Shown: piece after piece, positions 9,920-19,467 of the stretch | How the letters are laid out: every line of letters starts with the position of its first letter | Numbering within the stretch: the first letter of the stretch is position 1 | Origin: a virus | Strand: one strand, 5' to 3' | Length of the DNA stretch: 64,000 nt | IMG/VR virus record: IMGVR_UViG_3300032220_000699 | Location: 62,001-126,000 of that record | Made by a program: the position numbers and the translations under genes | The notes under the pieces: generated by a model | What the model was told of the DNA's origin: nothing | Databases searched by the model: none | The model's input: only the letters and a program-made list of their open reading frames with translations

Positions 9920-11230
9920 TTACATCTTCTTGATAAAGATCTGACCCTTAAGATTGCGGGACAGTTGGATAACATATTTGTCGATGCTAACCATATAACA
10001 AACAGCAGTGTTCTGTGCTTCAAACATAAACTCAGCAGCAGATAACAGGAACTTGTTAATTAGATTGTCTTCAATCACAGTGAGTGTAGAAGGAGCATTG
10101 ACAATACCAAGTTCATGTGAGTACTTATCGACATAAGCAATGGTGTAAAGTTCCGGAACATATGTAACGGCTTTACCTTCTTGCTGATCAAGTTGTTTCA
10201 AACTATCAAGAGCACCCTTAGTATCTTCAACAAAGGCATTCATATAGTTAATCAATTCGTCTTCAAGATCTTCATCAGTGTCTTCCAGATTACGGAGGAA
10301 CTTAAGAAGTTCATTGAAATCGGTCATGAAGGAATCAATATTGACCGGGACAGGACTGTTGACACCAATGAAGTCATTGATAGCTGTAGTCATGATTGTG
10401 TCAAAAGAATCCAGCAGATGGATATCGTATTTACTAGTCAATGTAGGCCACAAGGCTTTCATTGCTTTATAGATCGCCTTGACATCATTATCAAGGATCA
10501 GTTCGTTAAATTTAGCTTGTTCGAAAGACTTATAGAAGCTATTCTCGACAAGATAATTGCCAATGACCATCAGCTTATTGATACCTTCATCGTGAGCGTG
10601 ATCAATAGCACTTTCAACCGCTTCTTCAAAGCAATCGGTCAGCGTAAGCTTATCCTTAAGCGTGAAGATTTGGTTGGGTTTGATTTCATCATAAAAGCTT
10701 GACAGGATAACTTTTGTATTACCTGCAAACTTAACACCCTTACTTACATCAATGCTAAACACTGACGGGGGTTCTTGTGTTTCAACTTGTTGTTCCACAG
10801 CTTGTGTCCCTGTATTAGTATTCAATGACTGAAAGCGAGAATCGGACATCATTTCCATCTCGCCGCTCATAGTACCTGTAAGATGACCAGATAACGTTTG
10901 ATTTTGATTACCAAAACGTCCTGGGTTAGTAGGCATACCACCTTGCATCGGCATCATTCCGCCATGCATCGGCATTCCTACATTCATAGGCATACCCGTG
11001 TTCATGGGCATCATATTCATATTGTTCGGCATTTGCAAAGCTCCACTAGCTATCAGAGCCTGTGCCTGTTGTGGAGTTACTTGCTGACCATTAGGAAGTA
11101 CAATCAATCCATTCGGCAACTGAACCAGTCCGGGAACTTGTTGTTGCTGTTGCTGAACCATTTGCTGATGCTGTTGTTGCATCTGCATGTGGCCACCAGC
11201 TGGATGTGGACTAGAAAAACGATGATGCAT
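9920..11230 (-). CDS. Gln/Met-rich low-complexity protein of unknown function
   Basis: 436 aa. Residues 1-30 are rich in His and Gln, including a QQQQQQ run. Residues 35-70 have LPNG repeats, and about 70-110 contain repeated GMPM/GMMPM units with Asn and Gly. This is a prion-like, probably disordered region. Residues 165-436 are an ordinary folded, acidic, helical domain with no known motif. It lies between portal and capsid genes, so a head, scaffold or assembly role is possible. The ATG follows AAAGGAG. The function is unknown. Confidence 0.45.
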   Translation of the reverse strand: MHHRFSSPHPAGGHMQMQQQHQQMVQQQQQQVPGLVQLPNGLIVLPNGQQVTPQQAQALIASGALQMPNNMNMMPMNTGMPMNVGMPMHGGMMPMQGGMPTNPGRFGNQNQTLSGHLTGTMSGEMEMMSDSRFQSLNTNTGTQAVEQQVETQEPPSVFSIDVSKGVKFAGNTKVILSSFYDEIKPNQIFTLKDKLTLTDCFEEAVESAIDHAHDEGINKLMVIGNYLVENSFYKSFEQAKFNELILDNDVKAIYKAMKALWPTLTSKYDIHLLDSFDTIMTTAINDFIGVNSPVPVNIDSFMTDFNELLKFLRNLEDTDEDLEDELINYMNAFVEDTKGALDSLKQLDQQEGKAVTYVPELYTIAYVDKYSHELGIVNAPSTLTVIEDNLINKFLLSAAEFMFEAQNTAVCYMVSIDKYVIQLSRNLKGQIFIKKM

Positions 11231-11250
11231 ATCTACTATTCTCCTTTGAC

Positions 11251-12993
11251 TTAATCAGTGTCAATTTGTTCCATCAATTCAAAATCGTCAGACGAACTAT
11301 CATCGTCTTCGAGTTCGACCCCTTCTGCTAACAGTAGATCCGGAACAAACTCGTCACCATCCTGAATGTCTTCCGACACAGTGATGTTAGCGAGCAGTCT
11401 ATCCGTTTCTTCAATAATGTTATTAAAGACAGGATGCGGGAGCACAGATCCCGTAGCCAAATCAATATTAACGTAAGGGTTAAGACGAACCACAGGAACA
11501 GGGTTCTTCTTACTCAGTCCGAGAATACTTCCAACTGTCGCCATACTAGCCACAATCTTCTTTCTCTCGGATGTATTTACGTCAGCATTATTAATGTTAA
11601 CGAAATCAGATTCTTGTTGAACAACCATAGCCGTATTTTTCGGATACAGATGATCACCAGAATACTCGATACTCGTTACATATTGTTTGTCTTTCTTAAG
11701 CGAAAATATCGCTCGAGTGACGAAGTATTTCTTAAAGATTTTATCAACAATCTTAGAGTCAAGCTTTTCGTTATTGATACGAAGCTCTTCTTTATTAATA
11801 TCAAGAACTATACGAGTGATACGAGAAGTCAGATGCGACAAAATAAACGATTCGATCTCATATGTCTTGTTATGATATAGACTACGAACTTCTGCATTCA
11901 TAATCCAGTTATTAAACTGTTTAAAGATAACACCAAGCAACCCGATCAGGTTGTTAGAGTCAACACCAATATCACGCAGTTTACCAATCGTAATCGTATC
12001 AAAGCTCGAGTTCAGATCGTTAAAGTGTGCATTGATTTTTTCACTGAGATAAGCAAGACCGTGATTACCAGAGTGGATGATCTCACCAAGCAAACGTTTC
12101 CAGATAAGCGTGTTATCCAGTTCGTCAATGCTAATAGCTTCAGGGAAGTTATCGATGATGTAAAACAGATTACCAACAACGTAAAGAACATCTTCGTTGT
12201 ATTTGTCTTCATCAACAACAAACTTAATACTCGTCTTCTGATAGAGTTGTTTGTTCCTGATATAACCATGAGGTGCGTTACCAGTGCTTGATAACACAAC
12301 CTTATCAGTCTTACTATAATCATACATCGGCTTAGGAACAAACCCAAGCAACATATGCATAGTCTTTGTGAAACCATAGTTAGCAAGCAGGTAATGCATA
12401 ACCGTAGTGTTAGCCTTGGTCGTATCTTCCAGCTTCTTAACTTGATTCTTATAAAGTTCAGTGTTCACAATAGAAACACGATTAAACACACCACTGGTTT
12501 GACCAGGTTGCTGAACTTGAATACTGAAGTAAGTACGAGTGAAACTATACTTAGCAGTCAGGATGTTAATGAAGATGATCTTATCACCGATACTGATAAC
12601 CTTATCCGATAGAACAGGCATCACAAGGAAGTTATTACCACTCAGATGAATGATGTTACCCTTGTTCATATACGGGATATAGAAATGATGACGACGAATA
12701 TTTTCTTCATCACCATACTTAAACATAAACTCAACAAGATAAATATCGTTTTCAGCGATATCGTGAATAACCTTGCTAGTCTTATTAAACAAAAACTTAT
12801 TTTCTTCCTTAGGCAACAGTTCCCTGTAGCCTAAGTATTGTAAATGGGTGTTCGTCTTACTGTTACATGAATACTTAATAAAGTTATCGATATATGCAAT
12901 AGCATTGTTCAATCGGTGGTAGCAGAGACCTTCTACTGCCTGTTGATTGAATTTAGGAGTTTTATCCGCGATAAATTGGGCTAGTGTTTTCAA
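11251..12993 (-). CDS. Large protein of unknown function with acidic C-terminus
   Basis: 580 aa. It starts at a TTG six bases after a perfect AGGAGG. The body mixes alpha and beta segments, with no recognisable motif. The last 40 residues are strongly acidic (DDDSSSDDFELMEQ). It lies 20 bp upstream of the Gln/Met-rich gene and is transcribed with it. Position in the virion block suggests a structural or assembly role, but I cannot assign one. Confidence 0.4.
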   Translation of the reverse strand: MKTLAQFIADKTPKFNQQAVEGLCYHRLNNAIAYIDNFIKYSCNSKTNTHLQYLGYRELLPKEENKFLFNKTSKVIHDIAENDIYLVEFMFKYGDEENIRRHHFYIPYMNKGNIIHLSGNNFLVMPVLSDKVISIGDKIIFINILTAKYSFTRTYFSIQVQQPGQTSGVFNRVSIVNTELYKNQVKKLEDTTKANTTVMHYLLANYGFTKTMHMLLGFVPKPMYDYSKTDKVVLSSTGNAPHGYIRNKQLYQKTSIKFVVDEDKYNEDVLYVVGNLFYIIDNFPEAISIDELDNTLIWKRLLGEIIHSGNHGLAYLSEKINAHFNDLNSSFDTITIGKLRDIGVDSNNLIGLLGVIFKQFNNWIMNAEVRSLYHNKTYEIESFILSHLTSRITRIVLDINKEELRINNEKLDSKIVDKIFKKYFVTRAIFSLKKDKQYVTSIEYSGDHLYPKNTAMVVQQESDFVNINNADVNTSERKKIVASMATVGSILGLSKKNPVPVVRLNPYVNIDLATGSVLPHPVFNNIIEETDRLLANITVSEDIQDGDEFVPDLLLAEGVELEDDDSSSDDFELMEQIDTD

Positions 12994-13039
12994 GGGAACC
13001 TCCTGGTGGCGACAAACTATTCTAGATTAATTATTAAAT

Positions 13040-13080
13040 TATTAAAAAATAATGACACACCTGTACTTAACAGGTGTGTT
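13040..13080 (-). terminator. Rho-independent terminator
   Basis: The stem ACACACCTGT/ACAGGTGTGT is followed on the minus strand by CATTATTTTTTAATAATTT. It ends the 486-aa gene unit. Confidence 0.8.
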
Positions 13081-13117
13081 ATATGTTTTATATATGCGAT
13101 TGAATAGTCTTCTGTCA

Positions 13118-14578
13118 CTAGGCTTTCCCAAGCTGTTTGACAATAACAAAACCAGTAGCAACAACACCAGCAACGGCAGCAACAGTTTTAAGTGTTTCGA
13201 GAGACGAGTCTCGTTCATGCCGAAGATCATCTCGAGCATACTTTCTTTCATCGAAATGATGTTTCATAGTGTTACTACTCCAATCATAGGCTGCTTTAGA
13301 GTTAAGAGATTCTTGCTCTAATTTATGTTTAAAAGCCGCATGGTCTTCTTCCATTTTTCTAAGTTTAATCTTAGATTCATGTTCGAACTGTGCTCTTTCA
13401 AGCTTTAACTCATTCTCCCTTTCTCTGAAACTAGCTTCTCTATCTTTAAGATCACGCTCACGTTTTTCTCTCAAATTGCATGCATCTCGAGCTTCATCTT
13501 GATGCTCAAAAAGAAAGTCAACAGTGTTAATTTCATTTACAGGAATATGGTATGCTTCAACAACATCAAAGTTCTTATCAAATTTACCAATCCAGAGACC
13601 CCTTTCCCTAGACTTTGATTTGATCTTAGGTACAAGATGAACTTTGTTATGTAATGAATAATAACGAGGTTTCATTTCGTTATCAGGATCTACCATGAAT
13701 ATACAAGGAGACCCAGGGACTACATTTTCTTTTAACTCAGCAAAGTCAGAACTACGGCTACACGCTGGGTTAATAATAGGCACGAAGTTTTTACTCTTCG
13801 TAAAATATAAATCTAAATCACGGAAGAAAACAGAAACTTCTTCTTCAGTTGTATCATCTATAAACATTCTGGGCGTAAGAACACCCATAGTGATAGCTTT
13901 AATTTCTGGAACATCTGTATCTTCATTTTTCTCAATAAAACTATCCCAAGCCTGAGATACGAAATAACGAAGCTTTAAACTCTGATGAAATTTATCACCA
14001 GGCATTTTATCCATTTCAGATGGATTAAATTTATGATGATCCAGATAGTCTTTTAAATAATTACCGCTGATTCCAGTTGCTCTACTATGGTTAGTAGGCG
14101 TTGTTATACGATGAATTGCAAAAACAATAATTTTACCTTCAAAGGCTTTTGTTAGTCTATTCTGTTCTACTGGATGGAAAACAGTTGACCCATTTAGATT
14201 GTCATAAACAGTGATCGGTTCAGTCGTGAAATTAGCAACTATAAAAGCAGGACCTAGGGAGAGACCACCCTTTTCAATGATAAATTTATTTTCTTTACGA
14301 ACATTGATGTGTAGATTTTTTCTACTATTATTAGGATCATAGTCCTCGATATCTCTGCTAACATTTGTATGGATAACAGGAGAATCAGAATTTAAACCCT
14401 TTTTAACTTCATAGTAACAAAACTTAATACCAGCAGTTGGATTGATATCAAATTGTTGTATAACAGGAAGATAGTTTGTTTCGTACGTCTTATCGTTAAC
14501 ACCCAAGAATGCTTTATTGAGACTAGTTAAATAGGCAGCAACATTCACCATTCTTAGACTTTTTGTAACTACTTTCAC
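13118..14578 (-). CDS. C-terminally membrane-anchored coiled-coil protein of unknown function
   Basis: 486 aa from a GTG with GGGAG ahead. Residues 1-355 are a folded domain without known motifs. About 360-455 is a highly charged coiled coil (ERERENELKLERAQFEHE type). Residues 465-483 are a Val/Ala-rich membrane helix followed by KQLGKA, as in tail-anchored proteins. It has its own copy of the ACATATATA-type promoter and its own terminator, unlike its capsid-gene neighbour, so it may be an early or middle gene placed in the virion block. A host-membrane role is possible. Confidence 0.45.
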   Translation of the reverse strand: MKVVTKSLRMVNVAAYLTSLNKAFLGVNDKTYETNYLPVIQQFDINPTAGIKFCYYEVKKGLNSDSPVIHTNVSRDIEDYDPNNSRKNLHINVRKENKFIIEKGGLSLGPAFIVANFTTEPITVYDNLNGSTVFHPVEQNRLTKAFEGKIIVFAIHRITTPTNHSRATGISGNYLKDYLDHHKFNPSEMDKMPGDKFHQSLKLRYFVSQAWDSFIEKNEDTDVPEIKAITMGVLTPRMFIDDTTEEEVSVFFRDLDLYFTKSKNFVPIINPACSRSSDFAELKENVVPGSPCIFMVDPDNEMKPRYYSLHNKVHLVPKIKSKSRERGLWIGKFDKNFDVVEAYHIPVNEINTVDFLFEHQDEARDACNLREKRERDLKDREASFRERENELKLERAQFEHESKIKLRKMEEDHAAFKHKLEQESLNSKAAYDWSSNTMKHHFDERKYARDDLRHERDSSLETLKTVAAVAGVVATGFVIVKQLGKA

Positions 14579-14608
14579 GTGAACTCCCTATGTCATATGA
14601 ACAAGTAC

Positions 14609-14617
14609 TATATATGG
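14609..14617 (-). promoter_or_regulatory. Conserved ACATATATA-type promoter motif
   Basis: Minus-strand CCATATATA 31 nt upstream of the GTG start of the 486-aa gene, just after a terminator. One of about twenty such copies. Confidence 0.55.
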
Positions 14618-14641
14618 TATTAACATTTCTTCAGAAACAAA

Positions 14642-14680
14642 AGATAAAAATACCAAGAGGCATTGCTGCCTCTTGGTATC
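14642..14680 (-). terminator. Rho-independent terminator after major capsid gene
   Basis: The stem ATACCAAGAGGCA/TGCCTCTTGGTAT is followed on the minus strand by TTTTTATCTTTTG. Confidence 0.85.
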
Positions 14681-14695
14681 TTATATTGCTACTGA

Positions 14696-16849
14696 TTAAA
14701 CAGTATGCATATTGACAGTAACCTTGCCAGTAACTTCCGGCAGACCGGTCACTTCGAGCATGGTCATCATCGGCAGATTGACAGTGTGCAGGAAGCGCGG
14801 AGAAACGATCAGTTCCTTAGAAACTTGACCATCGCGGCTAACCGGCATAACAACGGTCAGTTCCGGCGACCACAGCATGTTGCCGAAGTTCAGCGGATTG
14901 ATACCGGTGTTACGAGCAGAGTCAAACACACCGAAGGACACGAAGATCTTGCCCTTGACACGGCTATCCAGAGTCGAAACGATACGGACGTCGAAGGTTT
15001 CACCCAGCGTACGCAGATCGCCATCGGCTTGCAGATAGTTGTAGATCACCGGATCGGTACCAACGATAATGGTCGGCTTGAAGCCAGTGTTGCCAGTCAG
15101 AACAGCGGCAGCAGCCTTGTATTCCGAAGAGCGATACATTTCATTAGCGTAGTAACGCAGCTTTTCAACCAGAGCAGCACGGATGTCCTTGATCTTCTCA
15201 TGGGACTTCAGGCTGTCAACGGTGCCTTCCAGATTGATAGCTTCGTGGAAGTAGATCGGCTTGACATACAGATGACCGAAAGCATTGATTTCTGGCAGGT
15301 CGCCGTTAGCGTCAGCAACCGGAGCGTACGAAGCCAGGGAGACTTGAGCACGCAGCAGAGCTGAAACAGCTTCGTTCGAAACACGGATACCAGTGGTGGT
15401 GATCAGGGTTTGCAGAGCGGAGTTGTCATCACCAGAAGCATTAACAACCGGCATGATGATGGACAGCGGTGAACGGTACGGAACCGGAATCACACGGTAT
15501 TCGACTTGAGAGTCGAGCAGCTGACCACGTTGACGGATGTTGCTGTTAGCACGGAAGGCAGTCAGCGTATAGCCGATGACTTCAGCAGCAGCGATCTTAC
15601 CAGCCAGGGTGTTGAAGGTAGCACCAGAGACCAGCATGTCGGAAGCATTACGCAGAGCAACCAGACCCAGCGTACCACCAGAAACCAGGCAGTCACCCTT
15701 GTCCAGAGACACGTTACCAGAGATAGACAGCTGGATACGAGCCTTGTGAGTAGCCAGTTCAGGCAGAGAAGCCGGAGCAGCACCAGTGACGTCCAGAGTC
15801 GAAGCGTCCAGAACCAGAGCGTCCGAATCCATTGCCAACAGCATACGACGATAGTTGCCTTGCGGAGCATACGTGAACGTAGAGCCCGGCTTTTCGTCAA
15901 CTTGAACGCGGATGACATCGGTGTTGGTACCGTCGGTAACCTTCAGGTAAACTGATTCCAGCTTGATGAAGGTGTCCAGAGCGTCTGAAGGACCCATGAT
16001 ACCGCTGTTCAGCAGTTCGTTGGTCTGAGAAATACCGATCAGATCGATCTTGGTGTCAACCTTAACAGCACCAGTTTGGATACTGATACCACCGCCGACA
16101 GCAACAGTCCAGGCCGGAACATCAGCAACCGGAACGAACTTGTCAGAGTTGTCGTCAGAACCGCCACCGTTACGGAGAACCGGAATAGCACGGGTCATTT
16201 CGTTCTTCAGGATTTCAGCATCAGCATAGGCGCGGATAACACTCTTACGAGCATAGTTAGCCAGCGATCCGGTGACAGAACGCTTGAAGTCATTGAAGAC
16301 GTAGAACAGCTTAGCGGACAGGGTAACACCGACTTCATTCGGGTTAACAACGATCGTCGGGAAGAAGGTTTCGCCGAATTCGTCTTGACGTGAGGCCAGC
16401 AGATTGTAGATGATCGAGAACAGCTGTGCATTACGGTTGTCACGCTCGTCATAAGCTTCGGTAGCGACTTGCGGACGTTCCATGAAGCTATCAGCAACAC
16501 CAGAAACCATAACGATAGCGTCAGAACCAACGCTCTTCGGCTTGGTGCTCAGGAATTGCTTCGGATTGCTGCCCAGCATACCGGACAGAGTTGCAGCTTC
16601 CAGTTGGAAACCTTCAACAGCCAGACCGAATTGTTGAGCGATCGTCTTCATCGAAGATTCGATGTTGTTATAGACGTTCGTCAGGGCGCTTTCAGCAGCA
16701 GAGTCAAGGCTTTCAGCAGCCAGATATTGACCGATCTTTTCGTCATTGAAACTGCGGGAAGCAGTGATCTGACCAACTTGTTCAGTCAGTTGACCAATCG
16801 GATCAACAACCAGCGACTTACGACCAGCGAGAAGTTTGTGAATAGACAT
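14696..16849 (-). CDS. Major capsid protein, phiKZ-type
   Basis: 717 aa, close to the large capsid proteins of phiKZ-like phages. It has an N-terminal helical arm (about 1-150), a middle region with FPTIVVNPNEVGVT, and C-terminal segments such as GFKPTIIVGTDP and SRDGQVSKELIVSP that resemble that family. It forms the head shell. The gene is visibly richer in G+C than its neighbours and avoids rare codons, as expected for the most abundant virion protein. It follows AGGAG and has its own terminator. Another abundant virion protein, such as a tail sheath, is the alternative. Confidence 0.65.
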   Translation of the reverse strand: MSIHKLLAGRKSLVVDPIGQLTEQVGQITASRSFNDEKIGQYLAAESLDSAAESALTNVYNNIESSMKTIAQQFGLAVEGFQLEAATLSGMLGSNPKQFLSTKPKSVGSDAIVMVSGVADSFMERPQVATEAYDERDNRNAQLFSIIYNLLASRQDEFGETFFPTIVVNPNEVGVTLSAKLFYVFNDFKRSVTGSLANYARKSVIRAYADAEILKNEMTRAIPVLRNGGGSDDNSDKFVPVADVPAWTVAVGGGISIQTGAVKVDTKIDLIGISQTNELLNSGIMGPSDALDTFIKLESVYLKVTDGTNTDVIRVQVDEKPGSTFTYAPQGNYRRMLLAMDSDALVLDASTLDVTGAAPASLPELATHKARIQLSISGNVSLDKGDCLVSGGTLGLVALRNASDMLVSGATFNTLAGKIAAAEVIGYTLTAFRANSNIRQRGQLLDSQVEYRVIPVPYRSPLSIIMPVVNASGDDNSALQTLITTTGIRVSNEAVSALLRAQVSLASYAPVADANGDLPEINAFGHLYVKPIYFHEAINLEGTVDSLKSHEKIKDIRAALVEKLRYYANEMYRSSEYKAAAAVLTGNTGFKPTIIVGTDPVIYNYLQADGDLRTLGETFDVRIVSTLDSRVKGKIFVSFGVFDSARNTGINPLNFGNMLWSPELTVVMPVSRDGQVSKELIVSPRFLHTVNLPMMTMLEVTGLPEVTGKVTVNMHTV

Positions 16850-16893
16850 GGTTACTCCTGTTTACGAAAAAAGGGAAAGTTGAAAAATCTGTT

Positions 16894-17427
16894 TTAGTTA
16901 AAACGAGACTTGATAAGATTGAAGTAAGTATCATTCAGCTTCATGCTGACATAGGTCTTGAACAGAGAACTGAACAAGTTAAATTTATATTGATAACAGA
17001 GGCAATCTAGGATAAACTGTAAGAAGTTTTCCTTAGACTCTGTTACAAATGTCAAGAAGCCTTCTTCGACAACAATCAAAAGAGTGTTATCAGGAAGGAC
17101 AACAATTTCATAATATTTTTTATCACTGTAACATTCAGGGGTTACCTTGCCACAGAAATTGACCTTGAAGCTATCTTTTACATACTGACGTTCTTGAGCA
17201 CTCAGAAGAATCAGAGCGTCGTAGAAATCATCAGACAGTGATGAGAAGTACAAGAGTTTATTAAGTTCACGATTCAAATTAACAATAGAAGCTCTTGTCA
17301 ACAATGAAACATTAGGGAAGTCTTTATAGGGAATTTTAGAAACATCTTCGTTACTAAAACTTGCACCTTGTAAACTTTCATAATTAGTTCGGTCAACAAA
17401 GACCAAAGTTGTATATTTCTTTTCCAT
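16894..17427 (-). CDS. Protein of unknown function, upstream of capsid gene
   Basis: 177 aa from the ATG at 17427 (TAGGAG ahead). A longer reading from an upstream TTG would include the ribosome site itself, so I reject it. The protein has a Thr/Leu-rich beta-like N-terminus and a hydrophobic segment around 125-140, probably core and not membrane. It is paired with the next gene upstream and lies 45 bp before the capsid gene, so a head-related role is likely but unproven. Confidence 0.45.
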   Translation of the reverse strand: MEKKYTTLVFVDRTNYESLQGASFSNEDVSKIPYKDFPNVSLLTRASIVNLNRELNKLLYFSSLSDDFYDALILLSAQERQYVKDSFKVNFCGKVTPECYSDKKYYEIVVLPDNTLLIVVEEGFLTFVTESKENFLQFILDCLCYQYKFNLFSSLFKTYVSMKLNDTYFNLIKSRFN

Positions 17428-17444
17428 GGATATTCTCCTATAGC

Positions 17445-17828
17445 TCAAAGAATATCGAACGGAATGCCTAGTAATCTAAGCTGATCACGGACAGCACTAT
17501 ATTGTGCATTAGAAATGTTGTTCAGTCTAATGGTGTAATTCAAACCAGATGACTCTTCAACACTACCACTGATAATCCAAACATCAGCAATCACAACATC
17601 CTTATCATTGTGTTTGAACAAGTAATAAGTATATTCAATGTGATTAGAATTTGTACCAGGAGGAAGATACGGATAGATTTGTTTATGCAGAAGTTCAATA
17701 TTAGAAAACTTCAACGCAGTATTGTAATCCAAAATAGAAACAAGTTTGGCATTCTTATAAACAGTACCCAGAACAGAGTTAGGATAAAGAGAGAAGCCGT
17801 AGTGCTTGTTAAGTGACAAAGTAGGCAT
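17445..17828 (-). CDS. Small protein of unknown function
   Basis: 127 aa from the ATG at 17828 (CGGGA ahead). It has mixed alpha/beta composition with many Tyr and Asn residues and no motif. It is the first gene of a three-gene set that ends with the capsid protein; the stop lies 17 bp before the start of the 177-aa gene. Confidence 0.45.
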   Translation of the reverse strand: MPTLSLNKHYGFSLYPNSVLGTVYKNAKLVSILDYNTALKFSNIELLHKQIYPYLPPGTNSNHIEYTYYLFKHNDKDVVIADVWIISGSVEESSGLNYTIRLNNISNAQYSAVRDQLRLLGIPFDIL

Positions 17829-17871
17829 ATTTGTATCCCGATTGTAATTAATCAAAAAATTCACCTAAAAC

Positions 17872-17907
17872 CAAAAAAAAAAAGAACAGAGACTTAACTC
17901 TGTTCTT
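17872..17907 (-). terminator. Rho-independent terminator
   Basis: The stem AAGAACAGAG/CTCTGTTCTT is followed on the minus strand by a long T-run. It marks the border between the accessory block and the capsid unit. Confidence 0.85.
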
Positions 17908-17914
17908 ATATTAC

Positions 17915-18190
17915 TTACTTCTTTTTATTATGTTCTAGCATACATTCAGAAGTCATTACTCGAAGAGTGGTTTCATCACAAATGTCAATATACCAGACAG
18001 CCTTGCTAAATTCCACAAACTCTTTAATAAAGGTATGAACATGTTCTTTAGCTTTAGACATTAAATAATGAACCTGGTCATCAACTTCTTTGTCATCCGA
18101 CTGATTGATAATAGCAGAAACAACCGGGCGATTGTCCTGTAGATGACGAATAACAACAGCAATTAATTTACCATGATGACTATTACTCAT
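17915..18190 (-). CDS. Small protein of unknown function
   Basis: 91 aa from the ATG at 18190, which follows AAGGAG. The protein is His- and Lys-rich and helical (HHGKLIAVVIRHL near the start), with no signal or motif. It is a monocistronic unit between a promoter motif at 18219 and a terminator. Confidence 0.45.
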   Translation of the reverse strand: MSNSHHGKLIAVVIRHLQDNRPVVSAIINQSDDKEVDDQVHYLMSKAKEHVHTFIKEFVEFSKAVWYIDICDETTLRVMTSECMLEHNKKK

Positions 18191-18218
18191 AACTTTCTCC
18201 TTGGTTAAGTTCAATAAG

Positions 18219-18227
18219 TATATATGT
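18219..18227 (-). promoter_or_regulatory. Conserved ACATATATA promoter motif
   Basis: Minus-strand TTACATATATACTTATTG about 30 nt upstream of the 91-aa gene and right after a terminator hairpin. Confidence 0.6.
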
Positions 18228-18235
18228 AACTATAG

Positions 18236-18266
18236 AAAAATCAGAGACCGGTCACCCGGTCTCTGA
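18236..18266 (-). terminator. Rho-independent terminator
   Basis: The stem TCAGAGACCGG/CCGGTCTCTGA is followed on the minus strand by TTTTTC. Confidence 0.8.
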
Positions 18267-18271
18267 CTTGA

Positions 18272-18553
18272 CTATTTTACTTTAAGATTACCAGAGATAA
18301 TCTTTCCGCCTTTACGTTTCACCTTAGCTTCTGTGTCGAGAGGAATAGTTCCATATCGAAACACATAAGCTTTGTGCATACGGTTTAACTTCGCAATATC
18401 GTCATCATTAAAGACAGTCACGTTTAATCGACGAGCAGCTCGACTAAGCATCATAAGCTCATGATCATCTTTGAGCAAATGAACAAGTGACTTCTCAATA
18501 AAAACGACAGGTTTGAAACCTTGAGCTTGGACTTCTTGAATTTGTTGTTCCAT
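18272..18553 (-). CDS. Small protein of unknown function
   Basis: 93 aa. It has a Gln-rich N-terminus, a central alpha/beta stretch (PVVFIEKSLVHLLKDD), and a basic C-terminus (KVKRKGGKIIS). It is the last gene of the unit that includes the hub-like protein. No family is recognised. Confidence 0.4.
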   Translation of the reverse strand: MEQQIQEVQAQGFKPVVFIEKSLVHLLKDDHELMMLSRAARRLNVTVFNDDDIAKLNRMHKAYVFRYGTIPLDTEAKVKRKGGKIISGNLKVK

Positions 18554-18576
18554 TGCTACACCTAGTTAGGTGACAG

Positions 18577-19023
18577 TTATTTTTGTGCTAACAGTTTAAT
18601 TTCAAAAATCTTCAGAGGGAGAACAGGATCAGCGTCTGACAGATAATTGATTAAAAGAAGAATATTCTTTACAGGACTCTTGCCGAACATCTGGGTGTAG
18701 ATATTATCCTCATCACTGTGTTCGTCCAAATAAACTTCAAAATTGGCAAGGTTAACCGCGATCGGATGAACACGATCACCTTCCATCTTATCAGAGTAAT
18801 AAAAGTAATCAGGTTTCAGTGAGTTAGCATCAATCTTAGCAATAAAATCATTAAGATCGGTGACCCAGTTACCAGACACTTTATCTTTAATACGGTACTG
18901 TTCAATACCATCACCATGAACTTTACGTTCAATCAGACGAGTAAGAAAAGCTTGAATAGAGAAAATGCGATCATCGCCAAGATTTGCGACGATAACATCT
19001 TTTACTTGTGAGTTGGTCATCAT
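18577..19023 (-). CDS. Small protein of unknown function
   Basis: 148 aa, acidic, mixed alpha/beta, with no signal or motif. There are two adjacent ATGs after AAGGAG; I use the first. It lies between the 93-aa and 140-aa genes, in the same unit as the hub-like protein, so a tail-assembly role is conceivable. Confidence 0.4.
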   Translation of the reverse strand: MMTNSQVKDVIVANLGDDRIFSIQAFLTRLIERKVHGDGIEQYRIKDKVSGNWVTDLNDFIAKIDANSLKPDYFYYSDKMEGDRVHPIAVNLANFEVYLDEHSDEDNIYTQMFGKSPVKNILLLINYLSDADPVLPLKIFEIKLLAQK

Positions 19024-19036
19024 TTAAAAAAACTCC

Positions 19037-19459
19037 TTACGAAATTTCAACAGGGTTAATCGGTGTCATGAACTCGTGAAAATCCTTAACAGAAATTTTC
19101 ATGCTGAGATCTATATTGTAAATAACTTCACGCATAGTTAAGCGAATGTTTACAATATCATTCACTTCATTAGTTTCAGTTTCAACACCAACAATATCAA
19201 AAGTCATGCCTTCAAGTAAAGCAGTGTTAAACTTATGACATACTCCTGGTATTTCTTTCACATTGAAATAGAACTGAGCTAATTTATTCAGTTCACCATT
19301 ATTTATGATTTCACCTTTTTTAAGACGATCAATCAATGGACCAATTTCTGGATCAAGATCTCGTTTAGCGTTTGATCCCTGAGTAGCATCTGTTGTCGTA
19401 GAACTAAACTTTTTTAATACATCTTTCTTACCAATAAGTCTTTGTAGAAATTTTTTCAT
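19037..19459 (-). CDS. Small protein of unknown function
   Basis: 140 aa from the ATG at 19459. It has a basic N-terminal 20 residues (KKFLQRLIGKKDVLKKF), then an acidic, beta-rich domain. Its start lies 9 bp after the stop of the hub-like gene, which suggests coupled expression. No family is recognised. Confidence 0.4.
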   Translation of the reverse strand: MKKFLQRLIGKKDVLKKFSSTTTDATQGSNAKRDLDPEIGPLIDRLKKGEIINNGELNKLAQFYFNVKEIPGVCHKFNTALLEGMTFDIVGVETETNEVNDIVNIRLTMREVIYNIDLSMKISVKDFHEFMTPINPVEIS

Positions 19460-19467
19460 TTTTAATC

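Noticed and set aside
13089-13097. Promoter motif downstream of the 486-aa gene
   Set aside because: The TATATATGC core precedes the terminator, the reverse of the usual order, so it would drive only the terminator region.
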